Below are positions 47,159 through 60,081 of a stretch of DNA of 64,000 nt, in pieces; positions within the stretch are counted from its first letter, which is position 1; every line of letters starts with the position of its first letter. Position numbers and translations under genes: made by a program. This stretch comes from Metaphire vulgaris (Eukaryota > Annelida > Clitellata > Crassiclitellata > Megascolecidae). The DNA lies in the NCBI GenBank assembly GCA_018105865.1, contig CM030868.1:1009501-1073500 (forward strand), written 5' to 3'. Under the pieces are notes generated by a model, which searched no databases, was not told where the DNA came from, and saw only the letters and a list, made by a program, of their open reading frames with translations.

Positions 47159-49357
47159 CATGAAAACTGCAGCAAATAAGATCTCACCTCCTGAACTTGA
47201 TTCATTTCAGAGACCAACGTACATAGTACCTGAACTCCAATCAGTATGTGGCGGGTCATACGGCTCTGAAATCGTTTTACAATAAATAAAAATTTCAATC
47301 TCAGCAATACGAGTGATTCTTCAAATGAGGCGCTATACAAATATTCCAGTACATTACAATGTATTCTTAATTTCGAGTTAAAACAGCACCAAAACAATTT
47401 CATGTTCAGAGTTCCTTGCTTGGTCAAATTCACATTAAACCTCTAATGCTGAAAAAGAGCAACAGTTCCTTTCTTTGCTGCCACAAATAAAGCAGAAATT
47501 CAAAATATCTGCGAGACTTACGTTCAGAAATTGGTTAACGTCATCGATAACATTTCGGAAAATGTACGAGTCTTTGTTCGAATCAAACCAACCATTCTTA
47601 GTGATGCGAGCGCACAGCTAACATATAAAAACAATTAGAAAAAAACTCTTAGGAAAAAACCAACACAGTTCATACCACAAGACTTAAATCATATCATAAA
47701 AACTGATGAAAGCTTACACTAAACTAAAATACATTTCTATTATATTCACTATCAACTCAATGACTAAATATCAATTTAATTAAACACTGAACAAAAATAT
47801 CATCCTAAATATTAACAAATTTTTAAACCTACTGTTACAAGAGCATGAGTCACAAAATTCAACGTCTTAGGCCTTGATCCAAGATAATTCAAGACATAAT
47901 TTCCTACAAAATCATAAATAATGACATCTCTGATTTATATAGCACCACTATTTGTTCCATGCCGAAAACAAGTTATGTAAACATTAGGATGGACAGATAA
48001 TCAAATTATCAAGTGTTACAAACAAAATCTTAAGAAAGACAAATAAAAAGCTTCAAATTACAGAATCAAAGCAACGAGACTAAATAACAGATAAAGGTCT
48101 CACTGTGAAGTGAATACATAAATTAAGTGAAACCTACTAATATCAATTCTTTGCTCAAGAGGAAGTGAAACATTTGCACGTGTAATGAGCTTCGTGAGAG
48201 TCGTGGCAGCGAGCAACTGAGCATAAGGAGACTGCACAGAACAGCAAAATATTGTCATCATCAAATCACACTCAGATGGTAAAATCAATATCACAAATGA
48301 CAACCTTTCACAATTAACCCTTTCATCACGGCAATCCATATATTAACCAACAAGTTACTAGACCAAAATATCATTCTAACGAGGCAAAAGGGTCAAATTA
48401 TACAATAATCAACAATGTACCAGAAAACTTGTAAAGGTTCTGAGGATCAATTCTAGAATTAGTAGGGCTTTAATAAGTACCGTTCCTCTCTCTAGCAGAA
48501 ACTGGCATTTATTCAGACAGTCTGGAGAGGCAACAAACTGAACAAGTGTCTTTTCGACTTCAATCCGTGCAACTGGATTTGTTGTTTCGTAAAGCTCCTT
48601 GGCAAACAATTCTAGTTGAACTATATTCTAAGCACAAACACTAAGCATTAGAACAGTAAAAATAATTTCAATCTGGTTTATCATCATCATCATCATCATC
48701 ATCAAACTTCTATAACGCCAGCTTAGTAATGTCCTTGACATCGGTCGATGGTCGCTCCTTGATGTGAATCGAAATCCTCCATTGTTAAATCCAATAATTA
48801 TTATTGGTTCTATTGACTGCATGTTGCTTTTTTAAAACATGCAGAATTTTGTCTTGCAAAAGCAGCACCAGACAAACTTGGAGAAAGCACAAATTTAATT
48901 CATACCGAAAATAAAATCCACGTGTTTGAGTGCAGCTGCAAGTCAGGACACCGTTGACTTATTTTGTATCCGACATGATTTATTGGATGTGACCTGACTT
49001 AGTGGATTTGACCCGACCGATAGGACCCGATCTGACTTATAAGATGTCACCAAGACAAACTGGATACGATCAGAAATGTTGTGATGCTACTTCGCTGTGA
49101 CTAACGACCGGTGTCGACGTGCATTACCGAATGGCGCTATAGAAGCTCTTTAGTTAGCGATAAAGGGTCGTTTAGCCGACTACGGCACAGGGTCAATGGC
49201 CATAAGTTAAAGCATCAACGGAATCCAATGTTGTAATGAACTGCGTCTTTGGTCGTGCGTTCAGTTTTGTGCAAATATTAAACGAGATATTAAAATTTTA
49301 AATGCAATTAATTTCTCGAGGGTCGTCGTTGTTGTCCACCTGCGCTTCGTCCGCCAT
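33472..49357 (-). CDS. XPO7: Exportin-7 (importin-beta family nuclear transport receptor), complete, 30 coding exons
   Basis: Coding exons in order: 49357-49340, 48627-48481, 48231-48138, 47903-47833, 47617-47522, 47265-47188, 46557-46408, 45990-45864, 45411-45338, 44956-44837, 44325-44179, 43890-43718, 43492-43435, 43242-43110, 42821-42716, 42175-42040, 41456-41383, 40693-40549, 40106-39950, 39597-39527, 39097-39009, 38574-38467, 37751-37669, 37139-37085, 36949-36790, 36346-36208, 35794-35634, 35263-35165, 34726-34599, 33571-33472. All phases agree; total 1098 residues, close to the usual length of about 1087. The N-terminus ([17 protein letters not shown]) is the importin-beta N-terminal Ran-binding region. 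Blocks such as [40 protein letters not shown] and [12 protein letters not shown] are diagnostic. XPO7/RanBP16 is a RanGTP-dependent nuclear transport receptor for folded cargo. The start MADEAQ is a six-codon exon fitting the family N-terminus (MAD..QS.AQLE). Introns 18 and 28 have GC donors. Confidence 0.95.
34267..34561. mobile_element. Short TIR element, CAGTGG family, in the last XPO7 intron
   Basis: The element is about 295 bp from CAGTGGTGGTCCCAGGATTT to CATGGAACCACCACTG. Internally it resembles the copy at 54004-54242 (AGGAAGTTG and GGTTTCAC landmarks). It ends about 38 bp from XPO7 exon 29 and is intronic. Confidence 0.65.
35163..35164 (-). other. XPO7: GC splice donor of XPO7 intron 28
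   Basis: The exon 28 sequence ends GAG and is followed by GCAAGTGAC. The exon encoding YFSKLRE starts in phase 0, which only the GC donor allows. The GT three bases later would break the frame. Confidence 0.75.
38377..38442. mobile_element. 66-bp pogo-type palindromic element
   Basis: The element begins TACAGTCAAACCTCATTATC and ends GATAATGAGCCTTTACTGTA, an almost perfect inverted repeat with TA edges. It lies 25 bp from XPO7 exon 22, inside intron 22. Confidence 0.6.
40547..40548 (-). other. XPO7: GC splice donor of XPO7 intron 18
   Basis: The exon ends CACAAG and the intron begins GCAAGGAG. The next exon starts GGCGAACATTTTCC in phase 0, giving [11 protein letters not shown], which aligns with the family's NH..EHF.FLG. 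No GT is available close by. Confidence 0.8.
40821..40893. repeat. AAT microsatellite in XPO7 intron 17
   Basis: Pure (AAT)n on the plus strand within intron 17. Similar AAT or ATT runs lie at about 41160-41216, 42437-42487, 43050-43082 and 45104-45155, all in XPO7 introns. They are non-coding. Confidence 0.9.
44583..44771 (-). other. Unrecognised 62-codon open frame in XPO7 intron 10
   Basis: The frame has a protein-like composition ([20 protein letters not shown] and [13 protein letters not shown]) with many aromatics and no simple repeat. It lies between XPO7 exons 10 and 11, in the same strand, without matching any XPO7 segment or splice phase. It could be a transposon fragment or a chance frame. 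I do not recognise it. Confidence 0.2.
45545..45767. repeat. Tandem and inverted repeat forming a long hairpin
   Basis: 45640-45767 is an almost perfect palindrome of about 60-bp arms around GAGCCCTGTGTGTGCACAGG. The arms differ by one six-base indel. The left arm is also tandemly repeated upstream (45545-45640), sharing AGTCAATCAAAGACTCAACA and GGTCAATCGATGTCAATC. It lies in XPO7 intron 8. A transcript of this intron could fold into a hairpin of about 60 bp. Confidence 0.85.
46930..47160 (+). pseudogene. LINE C-terminal remnant with GAT tail
   Basis: The plus-strand reading contains RGRPRTMMLE and, after a stop, [13 protein letters not shown] followed by NRTPDDDDD, where a (GAT)n microsatellite (47120-47158) begins. 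The G-R-P-R and Q-D-R-x-x-W blocks are those of the non-LTR polymerase C-terminus seen at 22750-23259. It is antisense to XPO7, in intron 6, and decayed. Confidence 0.55.
48660..48740 (-). mobile_element. SINE-type 3' end with GAT tail
   Basis: The minus strand reads GCGTTATAGAAGTTTG followed by (ATG)n. The same GGCGCYATAGAAG motif with varied short-repeat tails recurs at 22205, 24672, 34210, 37800, 41545, 49133, 53868, 54592 and 58832. I see no tRNA-like head here, so only the tail is supported. Confidence 0.45.
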
Positions 49358-49990
49358 CTTTGTTGTCGCATGAAAAATGGCGACAGCGTCGCCACCTGGT
49401 AACGAGATCTCGCACTACCAGTTCCCGCGGGCGCGAGATCTCCACCGACTGGTTAAGTCCTTCCCGGGCTCTCATTCTACTCTCAAGGCTCTCTTATGGT
49501 GGCGCTGATCTCCGAAACAAAAAAATACGTTATATGCCATTTTATAGTCAGTGAAATTTTATAAAGTTTGCGAGAGTAAAACTAGCTAGTCAACGGACGT
49601 GATTTTGTGTCCAAAATGCACTAAATTTCACATACGGGCTGCGAACATCTATTAATTCTAAAAATGGTGGAGGTTATTCGCCAGGTGTCCGTAGTGTTTT
49701 AAAACTCCCGTTTAGCTGATTTTCAGCAACTTCGAACGTCGATGAAATGGAGAAAGGCCCGTATCAGTGCACCGTCGTGCCAAGGACTTGTGTTCCGTAT
49801 AACTCTTGGATGCAACACCTACAGATAAATTGAACTTGGACAAAACTTTTTCAGGATCTTATAAGGTATTCGATTTATCAAAAGCGCAGTGGACTGTCCC
49901 AGACCTCTTCCTTTCCCTCTCTCGACACGAGGGGTCCATTATTCGGGTCACGACGCTCCCCAAAGGCCAAAGCCCTAGTCGGACTAGGTA
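49358..49990. other. XPO7 upstream region and possible plus-strand exon
   Basis: This CpG-containing stretch lies directly upstream of XPO7 and should contain its promoter; I see no TATA box. On the plus strand a frame is open from 49800 to 49991. An internal segment is flanked by a good acceptor (ACTTTTTCAG before 49854) and donor (CTAG/GTAAGA after 49988). It encodes FDLSKAQWTVPDLFLSLSRH and similar, which I do not recognise. A divergent gene or alternative exon is possible but not shown. Confidence 0.25.
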
Positions 49991-50277
49991 AGATGTGTCC
50001 CTCTACGGTGTATAAGGCTTTATGCAGGCGAAGGGTAGTGTGAGACTTGCAGAAACAGAAAGAAAATTTTATCTAATTGGGGTGGTGGGCTACCATGTGG
50101 CTGTCATGTGGTCTGCTAGTTTGCCCCGAAATTCAAACAGTTGAATATAGTGCCTATAATGTAATGTAGTAATAATGTAATGTAATCCCGGGAAAGTACC
50201 TAAGCCTAATATAACAGAATATTTGTTTAGCTCTTCGTATGAAGAATCACTCAGATAACTGCATGTTGATACAGAGA

Positions 50278-51254
50278 CAGGGTTATTTCTAGGATTGTGA
50301 ATTGGGGGGGGGGGTCCGGGATAATCTGGGTGTGTGGTTATTTCTAGGGTTGTGGGGTTGTGAATTTGGGGGGTGTCGGGAAAATCTGGGGGTGTCGGAA
50401 TTTGGAAGTCTACTAGTTTTAAAATGTCCAATTTACGCAATAGAGAATACCACAGGCAAAATTCTGAATGCCAAGAACTTTTGATATACAAGAGATAGTG
50501 GCCTAATTTTTGAAAAAACTTGATTAGCACATGGTCTTCACTTCTCTGTCAAAAGTCCTAGCCATTCACACGTCTGCCAATACCATTCTCTGTAGTGTAA
50601 AAATGTTCTTAAAAATGTCCAATTTTGGCATTAGAGAATACCACAGGCAAAATTCTGAATGCCAAGAACTTTTGATATACAAGAGATAGTTCCCTAATTT
50701 TTGAAAAAAACTTGATTAGCAGGTGCTCTTCACTTGTCTATCAAAAGTGCTAGCCATTCACACGTCTGCCAATACCATTCTCTGTAGTTTACAGAGACGG
50801 ATCTAGGGGAGGGCAGGGGGGTTCACATGTTCCCCGGGCGCCGAGGTGAGGGGAAGAAACACGTTGCAAGCACTCTTTTTGCTCGTCAGCACTATATGAA
50901 GAGAGAGTTGAGGGGCGCCGAAAACGATGTGAGGACCTTTTTTGCTTGTCAGTTGTTAGGGGCGCCAACGTACACTTTGTCCCCGGGCGCCGAATATCCT
51001 AGATCCGCCTCTGGAAGTCTCTACCGAAAAAGGCTGACAAGCAAAAAAAATTATCAAGTCTCAAAAAAATTCTGACAAGCAAAAAATGGTCATCCGGGGA
51101 TAAAAGTTGGGGGTTTACTTTTCCATTTGGCGGTGTTCAGGGCTAATTAGTATGCAGTTTGTATGCATACCATTGTCACATTACCACATTTTTGGGGGTG
51201 TCGACCTCAAATTGGGGTTGTTGGGGGGATGTTAGGGGTGTAAAAATATCCCTG
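50278..51254. repeat. Composite CAGGG/CCCTG element with nested tandem repeat
   Basis: The block starts CAGGGTTATTTCTAGGATTG and ends GTGTAAAAATATCCCTG. It encloses two tandem units of about 191 bp (50421-50791) with the landmarks AGAGAATACCACAGGCAAAA, GCCAAGAACTTTTGATATAC and ACACGTCTGCCAATACC, plus other insertions near 50800-51010. The same 191-bp unit recurs in reverse orientation at 63368-64000. Confidence 0.55.
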
Positions 51255-51493
51255 TACAGAGATGAGTTCGAACGAAATCGTTTCAGAAAGAGGACCAATG
51301 AAGCAGCAGTTGCTAGATAAGGTACCGATATACTGGAGTGAAGAGCATTCCAGTGGAGAGAATAGGGAAAACTCACTCAAAACCTCGCTTCAGGAATAAG
51401 GAGGTTCGTGCTTGGGGCTCACTGTGACCGAGGAGACCTTGAATCGTGAGCCGAATGCATGGTCGACCAGTTATCGAGCTAGGGTTGGGGCAT

Positions 51494-51830
<337 letters not shown>

Positions 51831-52227
51831 TTCAAGTCTGGCTTAGTAATTGTTTGAATTACAGTTGCATCGTAAGATACTGTAATTCGCCTCTGCAACT
51901 ATCTATAGCGTGTGTTAGAGTAAAAATTTCGACGGACTTTATTACATTAATTATGAACAAAGTGTTACTAATCTCTGCTAATTGCTGCGGACACGAAATA
52001 TCACCGTCATTTCGAACAGACAAATGCGTTGATTCAGACCCATTCCCACTGATTAGGCCCATATCTACGGCTGTTAAATGAATGAACCACCCTGTTCGAT
52101 ATTAACCACCGTCGCGCCAAATTGTTTTATGTCATAACTTCACCGTTGCACTCAACGAGACAGTTCAGTGGCTGCCTGGCTGGGCCGAGAATATATGCAA
52201 TCCACTCCAATCGTTGGTACGCTCCGC

Positions 52228-52930
52228 AAAATCTTGCAAGAACAATCAACGATAGCATTCTTAATTTCGATCTATAGAAGGCTCGAAATAAAACACCTCC
52301 CAGCCATTTCATACTACAGATGGACGTCAATTAAACGAAAGTCCTCCCGAATATCTTGTGGAATGACTAGTAGGGTGATCGAGGGAAGAGCTGCGTATTA
52401 AGATATCTGGTTCATTATACACAAGGTTTCATAGACAACAAAAGCAAGTTTTATAATTAATTCGCTGTGTGAGAGAAACCAATTGGAGGCCTGTTGAATA
52501 GAGGGTGTATAGGACCTAGATATGCAAAAATCTAATCGGTTTGAAGAAATTCTCCGATAAAATCCACATTTTCCTCTTGTTCCTCTTCATTGCTTTAATC
52601 TTTGCAAGAATCATCAATAAAATCATTCTCAATTTCGATCTACAGGGTTCGAAATAGAGCACCCCCAGCCATTTCATACTACACACTAACGCCATGGATT
52701 GACTGTACGAGAACGAGGGACATCAACTGAATAAAAGTCCTGCCGAATATCTTGCGGAAGGCCTAGTAGGGCGATCGAGGGAAGGGAAGAGCCGCGTATT
52801 AAGATATCTGGTTCATTATACAACAGGTTTTATAGACATCAAAAACACCTAAGTTTTACAGTTGTGTGAGAAACACCGCTGTGTGAGAAAAATCAATCGA
52901 AGGCCTGTTGAATAGAGGGTGTATAGATAT
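52228..52930. repeat. Tandem duplication of a dispersed repeat of about 380 bp
   Basis: Two adjacent copies (about 52228-52604 and 52605-52930) share CAGCCATTTCATACTACA, TATTAAGATATCTGGTTCAT and GTTGAATAGAGGGTGTATAG. A third copy lies at about 60143-60498 in reverse orientation, on the far side of the first GPCR gene. I find no coding potential. Confidence 0.75.
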
Positions 52931-53373
52931 GTACTTAGCATAATGTAACAACTAAAGATTTTTACCCCTCCTCACTAGCATGACTCTCAAAAAGTTTTTG
53001 GGGTCGATGCTAATAAAACTGACATCAATCAGATGCCACTCTGGGGAAACATAGGCTGTAACTATACAATTAACAATAGCTTCCATTCAGTTCCAGTATC
53101 CGGGCAGTAGGAAGATATCAGCTAAGAACAAACTAATTATCGCAACACAGACATTAGCGTCGCCATGGGGGAGGGGCACATGAGGGCAACTGCCCCCCCT
53201 CCCCAACCTGCTCCAGATCACCTACCAGATTCGCGCAAATCCGGTGAGAAAGTTTTCTTTGGAGAACGGGGGATGAGGGATGGGTAAGGAATCTGATACG
53301 CTAGCCCCTTTTGCCCCCCCCCCCAACCAAAAATTCCTGGCGACGCCACTGAACACAGACACAAACGAGACTC

Positions 53374-53453
53374 TTAACCCCTTAACTGGGGATCCCGGAT
53401 ATATCCGTCCATTTTACATTGAGTTACAGTTAAATACACGGTTAAGAGGTTAA
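53374..53453 (-). mobile_element. 80-bp TTAA-ended palindromic element, copy 3
   Basis: The copy is exactly 80 bp, from TTAACCCCTTAACTGGGGAT to ACACGGTTAAGAGGTTAA. It has the same orientation as the copy at 18843 and is intergenic. Confidence 0.8.
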
Positions 53454-53632
53454 TCACTATTTTGTTCATCTCATCGAGTCCCAACTGTATGCGCAATTCA
53501 CCGCGGAAGTCAAGACAGTCGGTGCGTAATTATTATGTCGATGTTCTGAACTTCTGAGAACGTTGTTTAAATATCAGTTACAAGCGGAAGGTGGAAATAA
53601 AGGAGGCGCTGAAGAGGGGGGGGTAGGTGTCG

Positions 53633-53713
53633 TCACGAACTGCAGATGAAGCAGAACATGTCCGTTGAACAGCAGTAACGGTTCCTCTTGTTCCTGTTCT
53701 CTTCTAAGAGTTC
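53633..53713 (-). CDS. Possible terminal exon encoding a dibasic site and a four-cysteine peptide
   Basis: On the minus strand a strong acceptor (TTCGCATTTTCAG) precedes an 81-base open segment that ends in TGA. In phase 0 it encodes an acidic stretch, a KR dibasic site and a C-terminal 16-residue peptide with cysteines spaced C-C-x5-C-x2-C. This layout recalls neuropeptide precursors that end in a cysteine-bridged peptide. The only nearby minus-strand partner is the signal-peptide exon ending at 54692, which is phase 2. Joining it in this frame needs a weaker acceptor 20 bases inside (AACAG before 53693). It could be a chance frame. Confidence 0.25.
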   Translation of the reverse strand, partial: ELLEENRNKRNRYCCSTDMFCFICSS

Positions 53714-54003
53714 CTGAAAATGCGAAGAAAACGATGGACCACAGACTCAAAATTTTAAAGGCACTTTCACAGAAAAAATTCAAAAATTCAAAAAAAATTG
53801 TTGCGACGACAGTTACCCCTCCCCTCCCCCACAGACAGATTTTCGATTGTCAATCAATCAGTAGACTTCTATAGCGCCACTGTCATAAATGCCAAGGGCA
53901 TCGTCAGATGGCGCACCAAGTCTAATCCGAATCAGAGCAGCCAGGTGAAGCCGGAAAGGTCATGACGTCAGACCGGCGGGGAATCTAGAAGGTTAGGTCA
54001 AGT

Positions 54004-54242
54004 AGTGGCGCTTCCAGGATTTCTTGGTGGGGGACAATGAAATGAATTCATAGGAAGTTGGTGGGAGAATGAAAATAACAGAAAAAATCATCTGTAAACT
54101 TTACCCCAAAAGACTAACAAACGAAAATTTCATCCCTAATTTTGCGCACAAAAATAGGTTTCACGAGCAAAAAAAGTAAGTCCGGAAATCCGGTGGGGGA
54201 ATGCATCCCCACTCATACCCCCCTCACGTGGAACCGCCACTG
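54004..54242. mobile_element. Short TIR element, CAGTGGCG family
   Basis: The element is about 239 bp, from AGTGGCGCTTCCAGGATTTC to ACGTGGAACCGCCACTG. It is a close relative of the copy in XPO7 intron 29 (34267-34561) and is non-coding. Confidence 0.6.
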
Positions 54243-54691
54243 AGGCCAAGTCAAACAAGATATAACTCTAAAACTAGATTTAAACGGACATGTGATAATG
54301 TGCTGATTATACGAAGCGGCGCTGATAATGAATTCCAGAACCTGGGTGATGCATTGAGAGAACCAACAGCTGGCTCCAAAGAGAACACGAGAATTAGGAA
54401 CAAGAGAAGAAGAAAGTCCTGTCGAACGAAGTAACATGACTGAATATTATAGAAAAGGAAGTGTCAAGTAAACAGATAAGTAAAAATCTCAAGAGACGAG
54501 AATTTGGAAATGAGCGGTCACGTGACGCCCATCCATCTATAGAAATGAACCCAAGAGTGCGCATTTATCGATACTCCATGATCCGATCTTGAACTTCTAT
54601 AGCGCCACCACTTCACGATGCACGGAGGAGGAGGAGGAGGAGAAGATATGATGAAAACGGCGACGGAAACACTGTGTGGGACGATGCTTAC

Positions 54692-55095
54692 GAATCTCGA
54701 GACGAATTCCGGACTGCTTTTCCTCTGCCCGACGAATCCAAGATCTCCTCCGACGTCGATGCTCCCCTCCGTCCCGCCGGTCCCGGGTCCCCCTCGCAGC
54801 GGAGCGGCGGCGGCGGCCGCCCCACGTCCCCGCCGCCGGCACCTCTTGACGCAGCACCGTCGAAGGATTCCCCCGGAACGATGAGCCTGGCGAGGGTCGG
54901 ATGGTCCTCGGCCGCCTCCGCCGCCGCCGCCGCCGCCGCCGCCGACCGCAGCTTCTGGATGAGAAGAGGGAGAGACAGCCTGTTCTCGATCGAGTCAAAC
55001 CCGTCGCAGGAGACCGCGTACGGACGGCAAAGCATGACGGCGCTGACCAGCGTCAAGACGGGGAGGTAAACGGGGCGAAATTTTGAAACTCCCAT
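54692..55095 (-). CDS. First coding exon of a putative secreted or prohormone-like protein
   Basis: From the ATG at 55095 the minus strand encodes about 134 residues, ending at a good donor (GATTC/GTAAGC at 54691). The first 28 residues form a signal peptide (basic MGVSKFR then a hydrophobic VYLPVLTLVSAVMLC). The rest is rich in Ala, Gly, Pro and Arg with a poly-Ala run, an RR pair and a GRGK. A TATA-like TATTTAAAT lies at 55231-55238, about 140 bp upstream. The plus strand is also open across this GC-rich block, so strand choice rests on the signal peptide, TATA box and donor. The downstream exon is uncertain (candidate 53633-53713). The family is not recognised. Confidence 0.4.
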
Positions 55096-55230
55096 CTCTC
55101 TCTCCCTCTCTCTCCCTCTCTCTCTCTCTCTCGGCGAAAAATACCAAATATTCCAAGAGGAAATCAACGGAGCTCTTTTCCCATCGAAAACCAAACGTAT
55201 ATGCAAAATGGCGTCACCTCGGACGCTCGA

Positions 55231-55238
55231 TTTAAATA
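55231..55238 (-). promoter_or_regulatory. Candidate TATA box for the putative secreted-protein gene
   Basis: The minus strand reads CCTATTTAAATCGAGC. Transcription would start about 25-30 bp downstream, near 55203, leaving about 110 bp of 5' UTR that contains a CT microsatellite (55098-55131). Confidence 0.35.
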
Positions 55239-55239
55239 G

Positions 55240-57344
<2,105 letters not shown>

Positions 57345-58427
57345 ATGAACGAAACGGACGTGTCGTCGTCGTCGTCGAGGAATTCACTTCCGGACGCGAT
57401 GCTTTACGTCACGGCGGCGCTGCTGACGTCGACGTGCGCGCTAGGCCTGACGGGATACAGCGTCATGATCTACGTCATCGCCAAGACGGACAACATCGGC
57501 GGCGCCGTTCACGCCCGCCTGAGCGGCGGCGGCGGCGGCAGCAGCGACAGGGGCAACCGGCTGATGCTCGTCAGCTCCTACGTGGCCGGGCTGGTCGGCA
57601 GCGGGTCGGCCATACCCGTCTACGTGGCCAACATCTCCGGTCGACGGCTCGTCGTCCCCGTCCTCATGTGTCGGATCTTCGGTTTCATCAACGTCGTCAC
57701 GTTCAACGCGTTGCTATCGACGTCCGTTGCCATGGTGATACGACAGTGCCTGCTGGTCGTGACCAAGGGTCACGGTCGCTACTCGGAGGGCAAGACGCTG
57801 GCGATAGTTGCCCTGTCGTGGCTGGTCCCCCTGGCGATGGGGCTCGGCGTTTCGCGCTACGTCGGCTTCAACCCGAACCTCCTCAACTGTCTGTTCGAGG
57901 ACACGCGTCACGTGACCCCGATCTTCGTACCGCTCGTCGTCATAGCGACGCCGGCCATCTTTTCCGTCGTCACGATACTCGTCTGCTACGCCCTGCTGTT
58001 CCGCGCGTCGAAACTGAAGCGAACGGTCGTCGTCGTCAAGGAAACGACGGTCGCCACGGTAACCGGCGGTGGGACGGTCTCTTCCGGGCCGATCTCGCCG
58101 AAATCTCGTTGGACGAGAACGGACGCGAGACGAGTGAAGCTGGCCCTGAAGCTGGTCGCCAATTGGACGATCTTCGCCGTCGTATGGCTCCCCCTCTCCT
58201 GCATGTTCATCGCCGATACATTTACCCCCGTTTCCCCCACCGCCTGGATGGCGGGGTCTTTGATCGCGCGGATGTTCTACGGGACCGGGTGGTTGGTGTT
58301 CGGCATCTGGAACGAACGATTACGTCACACGCTAAAAATAGTCGTCTGTCGGCGACGCAAAGTAGTTCCGGTGGCGCGGATGAAGCTGGAGCAGAGGTCG
58401 CAAACGTCTGCATGGGGCGGCGAATAA
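57345..58427 (+). CDS. Rhodopsin-like GPCR 1, atypical, single-exon CDS (360 aa)
   Basis: The protein has seven hydrophobic segments: TM1 at about 18-46, TM2 about 75-98, TM3 about 108-137, TM4 about 152-172, TM5 about 190-218, TM6 about 268-291 and TM7 about 298-318. The TM3 start has MCR and extracellular loop 2 has NCLFE, giving the conserved disulfide. TM6 keeps F-x-x-x-W-L-P. Other class A signatures are replaced: N1.50 is Tyr (GLTGYSVMIYVI), D2.50 is Gly (SYVAGL), D/E-R-Y is IRQ, and NPxxY is VFGIW. The closest relative visible is the gene at 61075, with shared blocks such as FNALL.TSVA. The ligand is unknown. The CDS is GC-rich compared with its flanks. The ATG lies 20 bp after a SINE-type tail. 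Confidence 0.85.
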   Translation: MNETDVSSSSSRNSLPDAMLYVTAALLTSTCALGLTGYSVMIYVIAKTDNIGGAVHARLSGGGGGSSDRGNRLMLVSSYVAGLVGSGSAIPVYVANISGRRLVVPVLMCRIFGFINVVTFNALLSTSVAMVIRQCLLVVTKGHGRYSEGKTLAIVALSWLVPLAMGLGVSRYVGFNPNLLNCLFEDTRHVTPIFVPLVVIATPAIFSVVTILVCYALLFRASKLKRTVVVVKETTVATVTGGGTVSSGPISPKSRWTRTDARRVKLALKLVANWTIFAVVWLPLSCMFIADTFTPVSPTAWMAGSLIARMFYGTGWLVFGIWNERLRHTLKIVVCRRRKVVPVARMKLEQRSQTSAWGGE

Positions 58428-59154
58428 CTCGTGTGCGTGATTAAATAGTTCGCCATATTATAGAAACCAACATTTCGAGGAATTCCAGGAAAGATAGACT
58501 CGTTTCAGAAAGCGGTCACGTGACGATGACTAATATTAGAACTTCCGTTCGGTTCTGGTACGATCTGCTATGACGTCACCGGTTTCGTAAACCAAAGAAA
58601 TACAGTAGAACTTCGTTATAGCGCATACTTGGTTATAACGCGCCGTAAATTCCGCTGCACATTTCTGCGATTTAGAAAAGAGAAATGATTCGGAGGATAA
58701 ACAAGAACACGACGCATATAGGCCTATAGGCCTACAGCGTGTCTTAATGGACAGTCTTCTAGAACTCGGCCTGGGTCCTGTGTGACTGTGATTTGGTTGG
58801 CTTGCCATCGGCTGTGTTCATGCATTACGAAGCGGCGCTATAGAAGCTTAAGCTTAGATTTGAGATACTGTAGTTGGAATTGTATTTCATAGCTGTTGAT
58901 TTTGCCCGAAGATCCGTATTTCTCTTTAGGAGCATCAGTATAGAAGATTCGATAAGACGAAGAGGTCCGATTTCGAAGGTAAGACACGTCTAGGCCGGGT
59001 TTGCGAAGGAATTGGCTTTCCATTCCCAACTCTCGAATGATTTTTCGCGTGTGACGCGAAACCAAGGCGCTATAGACTATAGACGCACCGGAGTTTGCTA
59101 AAATGCACGTTGTGCGATCACGTGATCATCTCTATGAATGTCAAATAGTCACAC

Positions 59155-59193
<39 letters not shown>

Positions 59194-59790
59194 CTCTGTC
59201 TTTGGTGTGTGTGAAGAACTAAGCTGTAGAACATTATTTATCATCTGTCGAAAGTATCATTCAACCCCATCCCGATAAGATACCGTATCTGCGTCGATAT
59301 AAGAGGATATCTATATGTCTTCCTTGTCATATTTTCCATTAGCAATTAAAACGAAAAACGCCGCCATTGAAAACGATTATGCAGTACTTTAGTAAGATTT
59401 CGTTACAACAACGTCACTTTATCGTCGAATGCTGCGATACTCAGTCTAAGTACACAGGTACAGCAGTGGAGGAGTAGGCTACTGGACACATCCATACTTG
59501 TCTTCTCTCCAAATACGTGTGTCTTTGTCTTGACGTCAATGACACAAATGGAGTCAATGTCATCGGTGACATTTCGCTCATTTCTGCAAAGTCTTCTGAC
59601 GATGACTCTTCGTGTAGCGCTACAAAAGGTTCTTTTTGGAATTCTTAAATCTTTTAAGCGATCTAAAACACTTCGATAAAATTAATATGTCGCGTGATAA
59701 TAAGAGATGATTCATTCAGTTGAGTCTAAATGAGCGCTTTATTTGACTGATTTCAACGATGAATACAATATAATGATTAAAAATGTCATG

Positions 59791-59958
59791 TACAAGTAGA
59801 ACTTATACTTAACAGGTCTGTACAATTTAGTATGTTATATCCGAGGTGTATACAATGCAATTCAATACGGTAGCGGATATACACGGGACCGTATATTGCG
59901 GTACGTTATAACCGAGTATGCGCTATAGCTGAGTCCGTTATAACGAAGTTCTACTGTA
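59791..59958. mobile_element. Tigger/pogo-type short TIR element
   Basis: The element runs from TACAAGTAGAACTTATACTT to TAACGAAGTTCTACTGTA, about 168 bp, and is homologous internally to the element at 23519-23701 (TTATATCCGAGGTG and ACGTTATAACCGAG). It is non-coding. Confidence 0.6.
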
Positions 59959-60049
59959 CTATATAATAGTATATATAACCCAGAGATGTAAGAAGTAAGA
60001 TTTATAATTGCTACGTCGATATTTTACAACAACAACAACAACAACAACA

Positions 60050-60078
<29 letters not shown>

Positions 60079-60081
<3 letters not shown>

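Noticed and set aside
54618..55069. Plus-strand frames (88 and 131 codons) across the GC-rich block
   Set aside because: They lack a signal peptide or domain, whereas the minus strand has a signal peptide, TATA box and donor. I kept the minus strand at modest confidence.
57434..58444. A 336-codon Arg-rich frame overlapping GPCR 1 in another frame (and a similar one at 61629-62660)
   Set aside because: They are shadows of the GC-rich GPCR reading frames. Composition is almost all Arg/His/Gly/Pro, with no domain.
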